From JBGAJN01 sp044224905 (lineage in GTDB: Bacteria; Verrucomicrobiota; Verrucomicrobiia; Limisphaerales; JBGAJN01): 64,000 nucleotides of DNA. The stretch covers positions 434,001 through 498,000 of the forward strand of contig JBGAJN010000002.1 of NCBI GenBank assembly GCA_044224905.1, read 5' to 3'. This document shows positions 40,000 through 50,762 of the stretch, one piece after another (the stretch's first letter is position 1; each line of letters opens with the position of its first letter). Both the position numbers and the translations under genes were made by a program. The notes below the pieces were generated by a model. The model was given only the letters and a program-made list of their open reading frames with translations, was not told where the DNA came from and searched no databases.

Positions 40000-41472
40000 T
40001 CAGCACTTTTGAAACGCCGGCGATGCGAGCAACAGCGCGAGTCCGTTGCCGGATTGACGATACGCCTCGGTTTCCTCCGCGGTGGGAGTGCGCCTAAACA
40101 GATGAGCGATCAAGCCCGCTTCCCCACCGGCGTTCTTGAGCAACTCCTCGCGATTGACGCGCGTGCCGCCGATGCGGTGCTCGCTGAGCGACACGGCAAA
40201 ATTCCAGCGCCAAAGCAGCGTGGCCATCCACGGCGCGGCGACTTCGGGGTAACCGTCCGGTGTCGGGTAATGAAACGGCGCGTGACCCATGCGCAGCAGA
40301 TAATCAATCAGCGGCTTGCCGCCGTCTGTGTCAGCACCAGTCGCGCGCAGTGCAGAGACGATGTAATTGAACGGGCGCTTGAATTTGTTGCCGCGCGTGT
40401 TGCTAAATTCCTCGGTCGAGAACAGCGATCGGAGCGTTTCGGGAATGTCGCCCTGGTTTTTTGTAAACGCCTCCGCGACGGTTTTTACGGCCGCGGCAGG
40501 CGGTTCGTCGGCGATGAAGCGTCGGCAAAGTTTTGTCGCGATATGCTGCGCGGTGGACGGATGCAGCGCGACGATTTCGAGCACACGATCGAGATCTTTT
40601 TCACCGAGGCCGGCCGGAATGGTTTCACCGAGAACTTCCTTTGCTCCGTTGTCGTGCTGCTTGGGGTTGAACTCAACGGCGCCGATGTCGGTGAGTTCCT
40701 TCGAGCGCACGTGCCAGCCGGTGAGGCAGCGGGCGACTTCCATGACGTCACGTTGCGTGTAGCCGCCGTGGACGCCGAGAGTGTGGAGTTCGAGCAGCTC
40801 GCGCGCGTAGTTTTCGTTCGGCTTGTCGTCATGGGTGCGCTTGCGGTTCACGCGACCGTCGAGATACCAGAGCATTGCGGGGCTGAGCGCGGAGGCGCGG
40901 AGCAAGTTGGGAAAAAATCCGAGTGCGTGCCGGCGGATCACTTCGCGGTCATCGGCCGTCTTGAGCCAGCGACAATCGCCCTTGGAGGGATCGATGTTGA
41001 AATGGTCCGACCAAAACTGAACCATCACCTCGTAAAGCTGCCGTTCCGACAGCACGACGCGTAACAGGGTGCCGCGGGTGAGTTGTTCGAGGAGAAACTT
41101 CTCTTTGTATTCGAAGAGTTCGCCGATCGGCTCGGTGAGCGTTTCGAAACGGCGCACGGCATAGTCCGCGACGGCGTCGTTGATTTTGTCCGGAGCGAGT
41201 TGTTGATCGATGAACGCGTGAATGGCCGCTTCGGGAGTCGCACCCAGTTTTTGGACGCGCTCGTAATCACCCGGCGCCGCACCGAACGTCAGGCGATTCA
41301 GCGCATGGCTGATGAGATCAATCGAAGGGGACGAAGGAGACGTGAATGGACCAACAACCTTCGCGGGCGGACCGAACGGAAGGAGATCTTTCGGGATTTG
41401 ATCGCAACCCGCCGTCGCGAGCAGTGTCGCACCGCCGCTGGTCTGGAGAAAGTTGCGCCGTGAAAAATTCAT
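40000..41472 (-). CDS. Tat-exported DUF1800 protein
   Basis: 490 residues from the ATG at 41472, which opens a Tat signal MNFSRRNFLQTSGGATLLAT with the twin Arg at 5-6 and a Cys at 23 that may be a lipobox. A longer frame adds 63 residues without export character. HALNRLTFGAAPGDYERVQK, QFWSDHFNIDPSKGDCRWL, NENYARELLELHTLGVHGGY and LCRRFIADEPP are DUF1800 landmarks. The function is unknown; it always pairs with DUF1501. The start overlaps the stop of the membrane-protein gene by four bases (ATGA). Confidence 0.92.
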   Translation of the reverse strand: MNFSRRNFLQTSGGATLLATAGCDQIPKDLLPFGPPAKVVGPFTSPSSPSIDLISHALNRLTFGAAPGDYERVQKLGATPEAAIHAFIDQQLAPDKINDAVADYAVRRFETLTEPIGELFEYKEKFLLEQLTRGTLLRVVLSERQLYEVMVQFWSDHFNIDPSKGDCRWLKTADDREVIRRHALGFFPNLLRASALSPAMLWYLDGRVNRKRTHDDKPNENYARELLELHTLGVHGGYTQRDVMEVARCLTGWHVRSKELTDIGAVEFNPKQHDNGAKEVLGETIPAGLGEKDLDRVLEIVALHPSTAQHIATKLCRRFIADEPPAAAVKTVAEAFTKNQGDIPETLRSLFSTEEFSNTRGNKFKRPFNYIVSALRATGADTDGGKPLIDYLLRMGHAPFHYPTPDGYPEVAAPWMATLLWRWNFAVSLSEHRIGGTRVNREELLKNAGGEAGLIAHLFRRTPTAEETEAYRQSGNGLALLLASPAFQKC

Positions 41473-41999
41473 CCGGCCATTTCTTTCATCGATGCCAAAG
41501 GTGGCGGCACCGCAGTCTCGGACTTTTTCGCACCGGAACAGGAAAGTACGGCGGCAGCGAATCCCGTGATGAGCGTCCACGGGAGCAATACGAACCACCC
41601 GATCACCGGCAGAAGAAACATCAGCGCCAATACGATTGCGCCGCGAAGCACGCGCCGCCACGGCTGCTTTTCATCGAGCGGGGAGGGGAGACCGGTGCCG
41701 ATGCGTAGATTGAGCCCGGTCGAACCGACGAGGCCGATTACGACGGGCAACAGGATCAACCCGCCGCCGATGATTTTGAAAATGGGATTGTTCCGCTGGA
41801 ACGTGAAAATGCCGACCGCGATGATCGGTGTGCTCATCAAGAGGCCGAGCAGTGTGAGCTTCCACGGGCGGGCGTATTGGCCGCGAGCGCGCTCGACGGC
41901 TTGCGGGAAGAGGGCTTGCGCTGCGAGCCAGTAGCTGACGAAGACGATTTGGGTTCCGACAATTAGGAGGGCCCATTTAAGGACATCGGCCATTATCAT
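41469..41999 (-). CDS. Integral membrane protein upstream of DUF1800/DUF1501
   Basis: 176 residues with four hydrophobic helices: WALLIVGTQIVFVSYWLAAQ, LTLLGLLMSTPIIAVGIFTF, IGGGLILLPVVIGLVGSTGL and ALMFLLPVIGWFVLLPWTLI. The loops contain QAVERARGQYARPWKLT and GTGLPSPLDEKQPWRRV. No family recognised. The four-base overlap with the DUF1800 gene makes it a likely partner of those exported proteins. A second in-frame ATG (41993) is equally possible. Confidence 0.7.
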   Translation of the reverse strand: MIMADVLKWALLIVGTQIVFVSYWLAAQALFPQAVERARGQYARPWKLTLLGLLMSTPIIAVGIFTFQRNNPIFKIIGGGLILLPVVIGLVGSTGLNLRIGTGLPSPLDEKQPWRRVLRGAIVLALMFLLPVIGWFVLLPWTLITGFAAAVLSCSGAKKSETAVPPPLASMKEMAG

Positions 42000-42273
42000 A
42001 TTGTTGAAGCGGTCAGACGGTCGTTAACAGCTCGTGTCAGGACGGCAGCCATTGGCGCATCCACCGGTTGATCCAGCGCGCTCGCCTGAGGCGATCTGAG
42101 CTTTGCAGGTAATAACGCAAGAAACGGGTGGAAGTTACAAACTATTCCTCCCAAGGTCCGATTCTTGGATTGGGATCTTTGTTTCGGGCGCGAATGTGAA
42201 CAAGTCGTCGGGTTTTTGGCTTGTCCGGCGAAGAAGAGATTTGCTACCAACAAAGCAACCCAGAGTCAGGAAC

Positions 42274-42279
42274 AGGAGA
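42274..42279 (+). promoter_or_regulatory. Shine-Dalgarno site deciding the giant M36 protein start
   Basis: AGGAGA, six bases before the ATG at 42286. The longer frame from 42103 lacks such a site and a signal peptide. Confidence 0.75.
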
Positions 42280-42285
42280 AATACT

Positions 42286-45200
42286 ATGAAATCGCGAGGC
42301 TTTCTTAAAGCGTGTTTCGTGTTGTTGGTGTCGATTCCTCTGTCGACCATGGCCCACAAGGAGCCTGATCGAGCGCAACTTCTGAATTTCGATGTCCGCC
42401 TTCAGGCCGCGCAAAGGGCACGAGCGAACGCTCTGGGCGCTTCGAGCGCTAATGCCGCCTCGACGAATGCGGTGCGTGCCGCGGCTGAGAAAGCTCTGGC
42501 TGGGCGCGTTGCCGGTTTGCGCGTGGAGCGTCATGAGGCATTGGGAACGGTGAGCTTGATTTCATCGCCGAAAGGATTTCTCACCGGACCCAACGGGCAG
42601 GGCGGGGCAGTGTCGGCGAAGTTTCTCCAGAAGCACGCGGACGGCGACGAGCATCGTGTGGTCAAAGCGTTCCTCGACGAACACGCGTCCGTTCTCGGAC
42701 ACGATGCGTCTGTGTTGACCGCAGCGCGGGTGAAGCGGAACTACGTTTCTGCGCACAACGGTCTGCGGACGGTCATTTGGCATCAGGAACTCGACGGCAT
42801 TGAAATTTACGAAGCGACGCTGGTCGCGCATGTGACCAAGAACGAGGAGTTGGTGAACGTTGCCAGCCACATGCTCCCGAATCCTGCGCAAGCGGCGAAT
42901 GCGGGCACGGCGAATCGCCTCGTAAAACAGACGAGTCCTACCATCACCGCGGCGGAAGCGATCGCGCGTGCGGCGCAGAACGTCGGCGAAGAACTTTCCG
43001 CGAGTCAGGTGATGCCGTCGCAAGCCGTACCCGAAGGGGCAGAGTTAAAACAAAAGTTCCGCGCGGCGCCGGTGTTGAACGGCGACACGGATGCGCGTCT
43101 GGTGTGGCTTCCGATGGAGACGCAGACGCTGAAGCTCTGCTGGGAAATCGTGCTCACCAGCCGCGCGCGGGGCGAGATGTTCAAAGTGCTGATTGATGCG
43201 GAAACTGGCGATGCCTTTTTGCGCCACGGCCTCACCGAATACATTTCGGCCGCCACTTATAATGTGTACACGAGCGATAGCCCGTCGCCATTTTCGCCCG
43301 GCCATCCCACGCCGTTGACCAATCAGCCGCCTTACGTATTGCCTACGATGCTGACGTTCGCGGCGCTCAATACGAACGCTTCGCCAGATGGGTGGATTCC
43401 TGACGGTGGAAACGAAACGTTGGGCAACAACGTGGATGCCCACTTGGATCGCGACAACAACAACATCGCCGACTTGCCGCGCCCGCAGGGTTCTCCGTTG
43501 CGCGTTTTCAATGTTACCAATGACCTGTCGATCGAGCCGACGAACACGGTCAACGCGCAGTTTGCGGTGGTGCAGTTATTTTATTGGAACAATTTCATCC
43601 ACGATAAGCTGTACGCGCTTGGCTTCACTGAGGCGGCGGGAAATTTCCAGAGCAACAACTTCGGTCGTGGCGGTGTCGGTAACGACGCCGTGCAGGCCGA
43701 TGCGCAGGACGGCGGAGGGTTCAACAATGCGAACATGTCCACGCCCGCTGACGGCTCGGCGCCGCGGATGCAGATGTATTTGTTCAGCGGACCCACGCCG
43801 GATCGCGATGGGGATCTGGATGCGGAGATTGTTTTGCACGAATACACGCATGGCTTAAGCAATCGTCGTGTCGGCGGCGGTGTGGGGATCAGCGCGTTTC
43901 AGACTCGTGGGATGGGCGAAGGTTGGTCTGATTTTTACGGCCTCTCGTTGCTCAGCGAACCCGCGGACAATCCCAATGGCAATTACGCCGCTGGCGCCTA
44001 CGCGACGTATCTGCTCGGGGGAGACACCGCCAATTATTACAACGGCATCCGTCGCTATCCGTATTCCACGGACATGACGAAGAATCCGCTGACGTTCAAG
44101 GATATCGACCCGGCGCAACAGGATCCGCATACGGGGATTTACAAGAGCAACCACGGCAGCAGCGACGGCTCGGAGGTTCATAATCAGGGCGAGGTCTGGT
44201 GCATGACTCTTTGGGAGGCGCGCGCAAACCTCGTCGCCAAGTACGGCTTTGCCGGCAATCAGATCATGTTGCAACTCGTCACCGACGGGATGGCGCTTGC
44301 TCCGGCCAATCCAACTTTCCTTCAGGCGCGTGATGCGATCATTCAAGCTGATCTGGTCAACAATGGGGGCGCGAACCGTTTTGAATTATGGGCTGGCTTC
44401 GCCAAGCGCGGCATGGGTTACAGCGCCACCTCCCCGGCGAGTTCAACCACCACAGGTGTCGTGGAAGCGTTCGACATCCCGGATGATCTCGGCATTACAC
44501 CCAATGCAGGCATCAGCTTTAGCGGCTTTCAAGGAGGCCAGCTGAACCCTGCGTGTCAGACCTACGTGCTCACCAACTCGGGCAGCAACACGCTGAGTTG
44601 GAGCCTGGCCAACACCTCCGTGTGGCTCACGGTCTCGCCCGTTTCCGGCACGCTTGCGCCCGGTCAAGGGGCCAGTGTGACGGCTTGCCTCAATGGCAAT
44701 GCCAGCTCACTTACAGCAGGAACCTATGCGGACTCGATCGCGTTCTCGAACATCACGAGCACCGCATTGCAACGTCGTGCGGTTACATTGCGCGTGTTCC
44801 CCGTGGCGACGATGCCGTTCAACGACACGTTCGAGTCCGGCGGCTTGCAGTCGTTTTACAACGTTACGGGAACGGGCGCATTTCGTGCGCAAGTGGTCAC
44901 GAACAACACCGCACACGACGGCTCCTTCCACCTCACCATGGACGACAGCGATACGAGCACAAACAACTTCGCCCGCAATGAAGTGACCCTCGGGATCAAC
45001 CTCGCCGGCTACACCAACGCCGTGCTGCGTTTCTGGGCAAAGGGATTTAGCGACGAGGCGCACGGTCCACCGCCGTCGCCGTTCACCAACGGCTTCGACT
45101 TCGACGGCGTGGCGATCAGCACGGATGGCGTGCTGTGGTACGAAGTGCAGGGGTTGCGCACCCTGACCTCGACCTACACCGAGTTCGCGGTCGATCTCAA

Positions 45201-48200
45201 TGCCGCGACGGCGGCGCGCGGACTCAGCTTGAACTCCGCATTCCTGATCCGCTTCAACCAATACGATGATCAGTCCATTACCTTCGACGGCATCGCCATC
45301 GATGACATCACGATCACCGCCGAGCAACCGCCGATGCCGGCGATTTATATTTTCGACACGTCTCTGACCGAAGGCGCGGCGGGAACCACGAACAACATGA
45401 GCTTCACCGTGCGTCTCTCGAAACCGTCGTTGGTTCCCGTGACCGTGAACTTTGCGACGCAGGATACCTTCGCCATCGCGGGTGTGGATTATGTCGCGAC
45501 CAACGGCCTGGTCACCTTTGCGCCCGGAGTTACCAACCAGACCATTGTCGTAAAAATCATTGGCGACGCCCTCGACGAGAACAATGAAACGTTCCGCGTC
45601 CTCCTTTCGAACGCGGTCAATGCCACGCTCGCCGACGCGCAGGCCGTGGGCACGATCACCGATGATGACGCGACGCCGACGCTGGTGTTTGCACATCCGT
45701 CGATCGTTGAGGGTAACGTCGGCGCCAACAATTACACGTTGCCGGTTAGCCTTTCGGCCGTGAGCGGAAGGTCTGTCTCCGTCTTTTACACGACAGCCAC
45801 CAACGTTGGTGGCGCGGTGTCGGGCGTTGATTTTCTACCCACCTCCGGCACGATTAATTTTCCGCCCGGGATGACGGTTACGAACATCCCGCTTACGATC
45901 CTGAGCGATACTACGATTGAGAGTAATGAGGTGTTCCGCGTGGCATTCTCCTCAGCGGTCAACGTCACCCTTACCAACACGTCTTGCACCAACACCATCG
46001 TCAACGATGATGGTTTGCCCGGTCAGCTTTATAACTTTTCCTGGAGTCCGATCGGTTCGCCGCAGGCCGCGGGCGTGCCCTTCTTGGTCAATCTGGCGGC
46101 CCTCGATGGCTCCAACAATCCGGCGGTCAGTTTTTCGGGACCGGCTTTCCTGAGCGGATTCGTCACCTCTTCCGTGCCTCCCGCGACGACGATCCTGATC
46201 AGCGAGCTCCAGCCCAACACGCCGGACTTCATCGAGTTCGTCAATATGAGCAACGGTCCGGTGAGTATCAGCGGTTGGCAAATTACCCTTTATGATTTTG
46301 GCAGTTACCCCGGGCCGATGACCAATTTTGTTGTGCCCGCAGGCTCAATCGTCCCGGCCGGTGGCGTGTTCCGGTTGAATGAATTTGGTGCCGCACCGGG
46401 CGCGTATCCGAATTTCAACACCGGTGCGAATATTGACTGGAGCCCCAGCGGCCTTTCTGCGATCGCCGTGCTGCTGCGCGATGCGGCGAGCAACATTGTG
46501 GACTTCGTTTGCGTCAGCCCTGCGGTGGCCACGGCCATTACCAATCCGGTGGTCATTCCCACCAGCCAGTGGAGCGGCGCCTCCGTGGCCGGCACGGCGA
46601 GTTCTGCGACGAGCTATCAACGCATCGGCAGCGCGGACAACAACAACAGCGGCGACTGGACAGTGGCCGTGCCCAGCGGCGGCACCAACAACGTGGGCCT
46701 CACGGCGCCTTTAGTTCCGGGTCTGACGGCAGTGAGCATCACGCCGACGACGGCGGCCGTGTTCACCAACGGCGTTTGGGCTGGAATGCTAGCGGTCTCG
46801 CAACCGGCTACCAACATGGTGTTGCGCGCCAGCGACAACAACGGTCACACCAATTTAAGCAACCCATTCGATGTGGCGGTGTCGAACAGCCTGGCGATAG
46901 CCAGTGGTGCGGCGCTGGAGGGTAACTCGGGAACTACGAACATACTCTTTAACGTGACGCTTTCACCGTCGCGGGCGCTGCCCGTTACCGTGAATTTCGC
47001 GACCGTGGATGGAAGCGCGACGGCTGGCAGCGATTACACGGCGACCAATGGCACGCTGAATTTCGCGCCGGGCGAAACCAATAAAACGATATTGGTCACG
47101 GTGTCTGGCGATACGGAGTTGGAGCCGAACGAATCGTTTTTGGTGCGACTTTCCAACGCCAGCGGTGCGTATGTTGGCGACGGGGTGGGCGTTGGGACGA
47201 TCTTGAACGACGACGCGGCGCTGCCTTTGAGCAACCAGCCGCGCAATGATTTCTGGATGCCGAATAACACCGTCAACGCCGTGCTCGAAACCAACGGCAC
47301 GATCTATCTCGGCGGTGCTTTTACGGAAATCGGCCTGACGAACCTCGGCCGCCTCGTGCCCTTCGATCCCGACACGGGCGACGTACTGCCGGATTTTCCA
47401 ATCGCTGATCAGCAGGTGAATGCCGTGCTTGACGATGGCAACGGCGGTTGGTTCATCGGCGGCAACTTCACGAGCGTCGGCGGCGTGCCGCGCTTCCGCC
47501 TGGCGCACCTCAACGCCGATCGTTCAGTGGACACAAACTTTACCGCGAATTGCGGCAGCATCGTCAACGCGCTCGTGCGTGATGCGACCAACCTTTACGT
47601 TGGCGGCTCATTCGTCGCCGTGACCAACGGCGGCACAAATTACCCGCGATCGTTCCTGGCCATCCTAGATCCGGTGACGGGTGTGCCGCGAAACTTCCCG
47701 ACCAACCCGGCGTTTAACACCGTCGTCAATACGCTGGCATTGCAGCCGCCGCTGCTTTACGCGGGCGGCTTATTTACGAATATCGCAGTGGGCGCCAGTA
47801 ATTATCCCCGCGCTCGGCTCGCTGCGATTGACACGGCAAACGCCACACCAACTGCTTTTCAAGCCGATGTGAACGCTACGGTGAACACCGTCGCGGTGAA
47901 TTCCAACTCGGTCTTTTTCGGCGGGCTATTCACCAATGTCGCCGGCCAGACGCGGGGCAACTTCGCCGCAGTTGATCCCGGTTCGGGTGCAGTCCTGCCG
48001 CTCGCAACGGTATTTAACTCCACGGTGCAATCGCTGTTTGTCAACGGATCGAACCTTTACGTCGGCGGCTTCTTCTCGACGGTGAGCAACGCGGGTGTGC
48101 TCTCGCTGCGCACCAATCTTGTTGCCATTGATGCGACCACGGGCGTTGTCCAGCCGTGGCAGCCCGCCGCGAATGGCGTGGTGCGCTCGATGGCTCTCAG

Positions 48201-50418
48201 CGGCTCCAACCTGGTCGTCGGCGGTGACTTCACCGCCATCGGCGGTCAGTCCGATCGACGTCGCCTCGCGATGGTGAGCACGGAGACGGGCGTTGCCACC
48301 GCGTTTGATCCAGACGTGGGCAATAGCGTGTTCGCTGTTTCCGTCCGCAGCAATGTTATCTACGCCGGTGGCTCGTTTAGTTTCGTAAAGGGAACGCCCC
48401 GCAATCGTCTCGCCGCCGTGGATGCGGTGAACGGTGCCTTGTTGCCGTGGAATCCGAATGCAAACAGCACCGTGCAGGCACTTGCTGCGGATGGCACTAA
48501 TATTTTCGCCGCAGGCTTCTTCACTACGATGGGAGGAGTCACGCGCACCCGATTGGCGGCGGTGGACACTTTGAATGGGAATGTCGTTACCGCGTTTTCC
48601 AACAGCTTCAACAACACGACACGCGCGCTCGTGGTCGGCGGCGGCAATCTCTATGTTGGCGGTGATTTCACCAGCGTAACTACGGGCGCGGGAGCTTTCA
48701 CGCGTCAGGGCATGGCCGCAGTTGATCCCACCAATGGCGCGATCCGCACCAACTTCGTCGCTGATCTCACACCGGCTGCGAGTTTGTCCGTGAACGTGCT
48801 TGCGCTGGCGTACAGCGAAGCAGCGCTTTATCTCGGCGGCGCGTTCACCAATGTCGCCAACCAGCCGCGCTTCCGCATCGCTGCCGTCGACCCCGTCACG
48901 GGCGCGTTGAGTTCCTGGAATCCGAACCTTAGCGGCACGGTCAACTCTCTCTTCGCCAACGGCAGCACAGTGATCGCGGGCGGTGCGTTCACCGCCGTCA
49001 CCAACGGCATCGTAACCACCACGCGAAATCGTCTCGCCGCGCTGGACATCGACACCGGCGTGCCGACGGCGTGGAACCCAAACATGAGTTCCACGGTCAA
49101 CGCGCTGGCCGCGCGGGGAACCAACCTCTACGCTGGCGGCGCGTTCATAACGGCGGGAGGTCTAACCCGAAGCGCCGTGGCCGAACTCGACGACACGCTG
49201 GCCACCAGCCTCCCCACGGCGTGGTTTCCAAACCTACCCACGATCGTCAATTCGCTGTACGCCAATACAAATCGTCTCGTGGTTGGCGGTTCGTTCGCGG
49301 CCGTTGGCACGCAGGCGCGGCCGTTCTTCGCGGTGTTCCAACCGAATATCGGCCCAGTGATCACCGGCTCCGGCGGAGCGATCACCTACACCGAAAACGA
49401 TCCGCCGGTGATCGTCGACAGCGGGATCACATTGAATGATTCCGACTCGACGACGATGGCCAGCGCGACTGTGCGAATCGCGACGAACTTGGTTTCCGCC
49501 GAGGACGTTCTGGAGTTTGCGGCGACGAACGGCATCAGTGCCAATTTTTCGCCGGGCGGTGGCATGCTGACGTTGAGCGGGCAGTCCGCGAAGTCCAACT
49601 ACCTCGCGGCTTTGCGCGCAGTGACCTATCGCAACAGTTCGGGAACTCCGTCGCCTTCTCCGCGCACGCTGGTATTCAGTGTCAATGACGGGGTGACCAA
49701 CAGTCCGCCCGTGACGCGAGTGATCAACGTGGTTCCCGTGAACGATCCGCCCGTCTTGTCGGCGATTCCGTCTGCCACCACGGTGGAGAACTGGATCAGT
49801 GCGGCGGTGCCCTTCACCGTGGGCGACGAGGAAACGGCCGCGACCGACCTTTTCCTTTCGGCGATTCCGGCCAACCCCGTGTTAGCTCCTTCGACCAACA
49901 TTATATTTGGTGGCAGCGGCAGCAACCGAACGGTACGTCTTCTGCCGGGCACCAATCAGTCGGGTTCCACCACGATTACCATTTTCCTTTCGGATGGTAC
50001 GAACGTAGTCAGCACTCCCTTGTTGCTTACTGTGCTTGCCGACACCGACCACGACGGTATTCCGGACGTGTACGAATCGAACAACGGGATGAACCCCAAC
50101 GACCCGGCGGACGCGTCGCTGGACTTCGACGGCGACGGCATGACCAACTTGCAGGAATACCTTGCGGGCACGAACCCGAACGATCCGAACAATTATCTCC
50201 GCGTCATTATTGTCGCCGTCGCGGGTACGGATGCGCAGATCACCTTCACGTCGATCATCGGCAAGAGCTACCGTGTTGAGAAATCGGACGATGTCAGTGC
50301 GGGCGTGTGGACGTTGGTGGCCGACAACGTGCCGGGCACGGGTGGCAACGTAATCGCGACCGATCCCGGCGGTGCCTCTCTGCCGCAACGGGCGTATCGC
50401 GTTCGGCTGCTGCCGTAA
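42286..50418 (+). CDS. Giant secreted M36 (fungalysin) protease with Calx-beta and 14-repeat propeller
   Basis: 2710 residues from the ATG at 42286 (signal peptide to about residue 22). A propeptide-like region covers about 30-340. The M36 zinc site is HEYTH at 518-522 with the third ligand E545 in GEGWSDF. Next: BACON-like domain (738-838), jelly-roll region (845-1012), two Calx-beta domains (1018-1245), a lamin-tail domain (1300-1415), a third Calx-beta (1533-1643), 14 propeller repeats of the GGxFTxVGG type (1650-2350), a cadherin-like region (2358-2583), an Asp-rich DTDHDGIPD...DFDGDGMTN region and a C-terminal module ending YRVRLLP. Expected outside the cell, calcium-dependent. Confidence 0.9.
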   Translation: MKSRGFLKACFVLLVSIPLSTMAHKEPDRAQLLNFDVRLQAAQRARANALGASSANAASTNAVRAAAEKALAGRVAGLRVERHEALGTVSLISSPKGFLTGPNGQGGAVSAKFLQKHADGDEHRVVKAFLDEHASVLGHDASVLTAARVKRNYVSAHNGLRTVIWHQELDGIEIYEATLVAHVTKNEELVNVASHMLPNPAQAANAGTANRLVKQTSPTITAAEAIARAAQNVGEELSASQVMPSQAVPEGAELKQKFRAAPVLNGDTDARLVWLPMETQTLKLCWEIVLTSRARGEMFKVLIDAETGDAFLRHGLTEYISAATYNVYTSDSPSPFSPGHPTPLTNQPPYVLPTMLTFAALNTNASPDGWIPDGGNETLGNNVDAHLDRDNNNIADLPRPQGSPLRVFNVTNDLSIEPTNTVNAQFAVVQLFYWNNFIHDKLYALGFTEAAGNFQSNNFGRGGVGNDAVQADAQDGGGFNNANMSTPADGSAPRMQMYLFSGPTPDRDGDLDAEIVLHEYTHGLSNRRVGGGVGISAFQTRGMGEGWSDFYGLSLLSEPADNPNGNYAAGAYATYLLGGDTANYYNGIRRYPYSTDMTKNPLTFKDIDPAQQDPHTGIYKSNHGSSDGSEVHNQGEVWCMTLWEARANLVAKYGFAGNQIMLQLVTDGMALAPANPTFLQARDAIIQADLVNNGGANRFELWAGFAKRGMGYSATSPASSTTTGVVEAFDIPDDLGITPNAGISFSGFQGGQLNPACQTYVLTNSGSNTLSWSLANTSVWLTVSPVSGTLAPGQGASVTACLNGNASSLTAGTYADSIAFSNITSTALQRRAVTLRVFPVATMPFNDTFESGGLQSFYNVTGTGAFRAQVVTNNTAHDGSFHLTMDDSDTSTNNFARNEVTLGINLAGYTNAVLRFWAKGFSDEAHGPPPSPFTNGFDFDGVAISTDGVLWYEVQGLRTLTSTYTEFAVDLNAATAARGLSLNSAFLIRFNQYDDQSITFDGIAIDDITITAEQPPMPAIYIFDTSLTEGAAGTTNNMSFTVRLSKPSLVPVTVNFATQDTFAIAGVDYVATNGLVTFAPGVTNQTIVVKIIGDALDENNETFRVLLSNAVNATLADAQAVGTITDDDATPTLVFAHPSIVEGNVGANNYTLPVSLSAVSGRSVSVFYTTATNVGGAVSGVDFLPTSGTINFPPGMTVTNIPLTILSDTTIESNEVFRVAFSSAVNVTLTNTSCTNTIVNDDGLPGQLYNFSWSPIGSPQAAGVPFLVNLAALDGSNNPAVSFSGPAFLSGFVTSSVPPATTILISELQPNTPDFIEFVNMSNGPVSISGWQITLYDFGSYPGPMTNFVVPAGSIVPAGGVFRLNEFGAAPGAYPNFNTGANIDWSPSGLSAIAVLLRDAASNIVDFVCVSPAVATAITNPVVIPTSQWSGASVAGTASSATSYQRIGSADNNNSGDWTVAVPSGGTNNVGLTAPLVPGLTAVSITPTTAAVFTNGVWAGMLAVSQPATNMVLRASDNNGHTNLSNPFDVAVSNSLAIASGAALEGNSGTTNILFNVTLSPSRALPVTVNFATVDGSATAGSDYTATNGTLNFAPGETNKTILVTVSGDTELEPNESFLVRLSNASGAYVGDGVGVGTILNDDAALPLSNQPRNDFWMPNNTVNAVLETNGTIYLGGAFTEIGLTNLGRLVPFDPDTGDVLPDFPIADQQVNAVLDDGNGGWFIGGNFTSVGGVPRFRLAHLNADRSVDTNFTANCGSIVNALVRDATNLYVGGSFVAVTNGGTNYPRSFLAILDPVTGVPRNFPTNPAFNTVVNTLALQPPLLYAGGLFTNIAVGASNYPRARLAAIDTANATPTAFQADVNATVNTVAVNSNSVFFGGLFTNVAGQTRGNFAAVDPGSGAVLPLATVFNSTVQSLFVNGSNLYVGGFFSTVSNAGVLSLRTNLVAIDATTGVVQPWQPAANGVVRSMALSGSNLVVGGDFTAIGGQSDRRRLAMVSTETGVATAFDPDVGNSVFAVSVRSNVIYAGGSFSFVKGTPRNRLAAVDAVNGALLPWNPNANSTVQALAADGTNIFAAGFFTTMGGVTRTRLAAVDTLNGNVVTAFSNSFNNTTRALVVGGGNLYVGGDFTSVTTGAGAFTRQGMAAVDPTNGAIRTNFVADLTPAASLSVNVLALAYSEAALYLGGAFTNVANQPRFRIAAVDPVTGALSSWNPNLSGTVNSLFANGSTVIAGGAFTAVTNGIVTTTRNRLAALDIDTGVPTAWNPNMSSTVNALAARGTNLYAGGAFITAGGLTRSAVAELDDTLATSLPTAWFPNLPTIVNSLYANTNRLVVGGSFAAVGTQARPFFAVFQPNIGPVITGSGGAITYTENDPPVIVDSGITLNDSDSTTMASATVRIATNLVSAEDVLEFAATNGISANFSPGGGMLTLSGQSAKSNYLAALRAVTYRNSSGTPSPSPRTLVFSVNDGVTNSPPVTRVINVVPVNDPPVLSAIPSATTVENWISAAVPFTVGDEETAATDLFLSAIPANPVLAPSTNIIFGGSGSNRTVRLLPGTNQSGSTTITIFLSDGTNVVSTPLLLTVLADTDHDGIPDVYESNNGMNPNDPADASLDFDGDGMTNLQEYLAGTNPNDPNNYLRVIIVAVAGTDAQITFTSIIGKSYRVEKSDDVSAGVWTLVADNVPGTGGNVIATDPGGASLPQRAYRVRLLP

Positions 50419-50762
50419 AGCTTCCGCGCGGTGGCGCGCACCGTCGCTGGATTCACGGAACGCTTCGCCGGGAAAAGTTCCGCTGGCTTTGTGGGTATGT
50501 ACGCGCTCTGGCGTGGACAGTCTGCCGTCGCGGCTGTCCTCGATGTTTGAGTGAAGCTGGTTCGTCGATGCGAGGAGGAAGATGCTTAGTTTTCCTTCGG
50601 TTTGGGCGTTTTTTCTTGATTTTGAAAAGTGACTTTGTTAGTCACTCGGCAACCTAAAAGTCAGGAGTCCACCATGAGTAGCTCAGAAACGAACGGACCT
50701 GTGTTCCTTTCCCTTGTGATCGCTGCATGCTCGCGTCCGAACTCCAACCCCACCGAATTCCA
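50419..50762. other. Intergenic region between the two giant genes
   Basis: 344 bases without a supported gene; a frame from 50673 is short and unremarkable. A 7-bp hairpin lies at 50628-50646. No clear SD precedes the ATG at 50763. Confidence 0.45.
50628..50646 (+). promoter_or_regulatory. Small hairpin upstream of the 3358-residue protein
   Basis: AGTGACT pairs with AGTCACT around a TTGTT loop, about 117 bases before the start codon. It could be a leader structure or the end of the previous transcript; sequence alone does not decide. Confidence 0.4.

Noticed and set aside
42000..42285. Promoter pair in the divergent gap
   Set aside because: The gap must drive both giant gene and membrane gene, but I cannot identify -35/-10 boxes that stand out from background.
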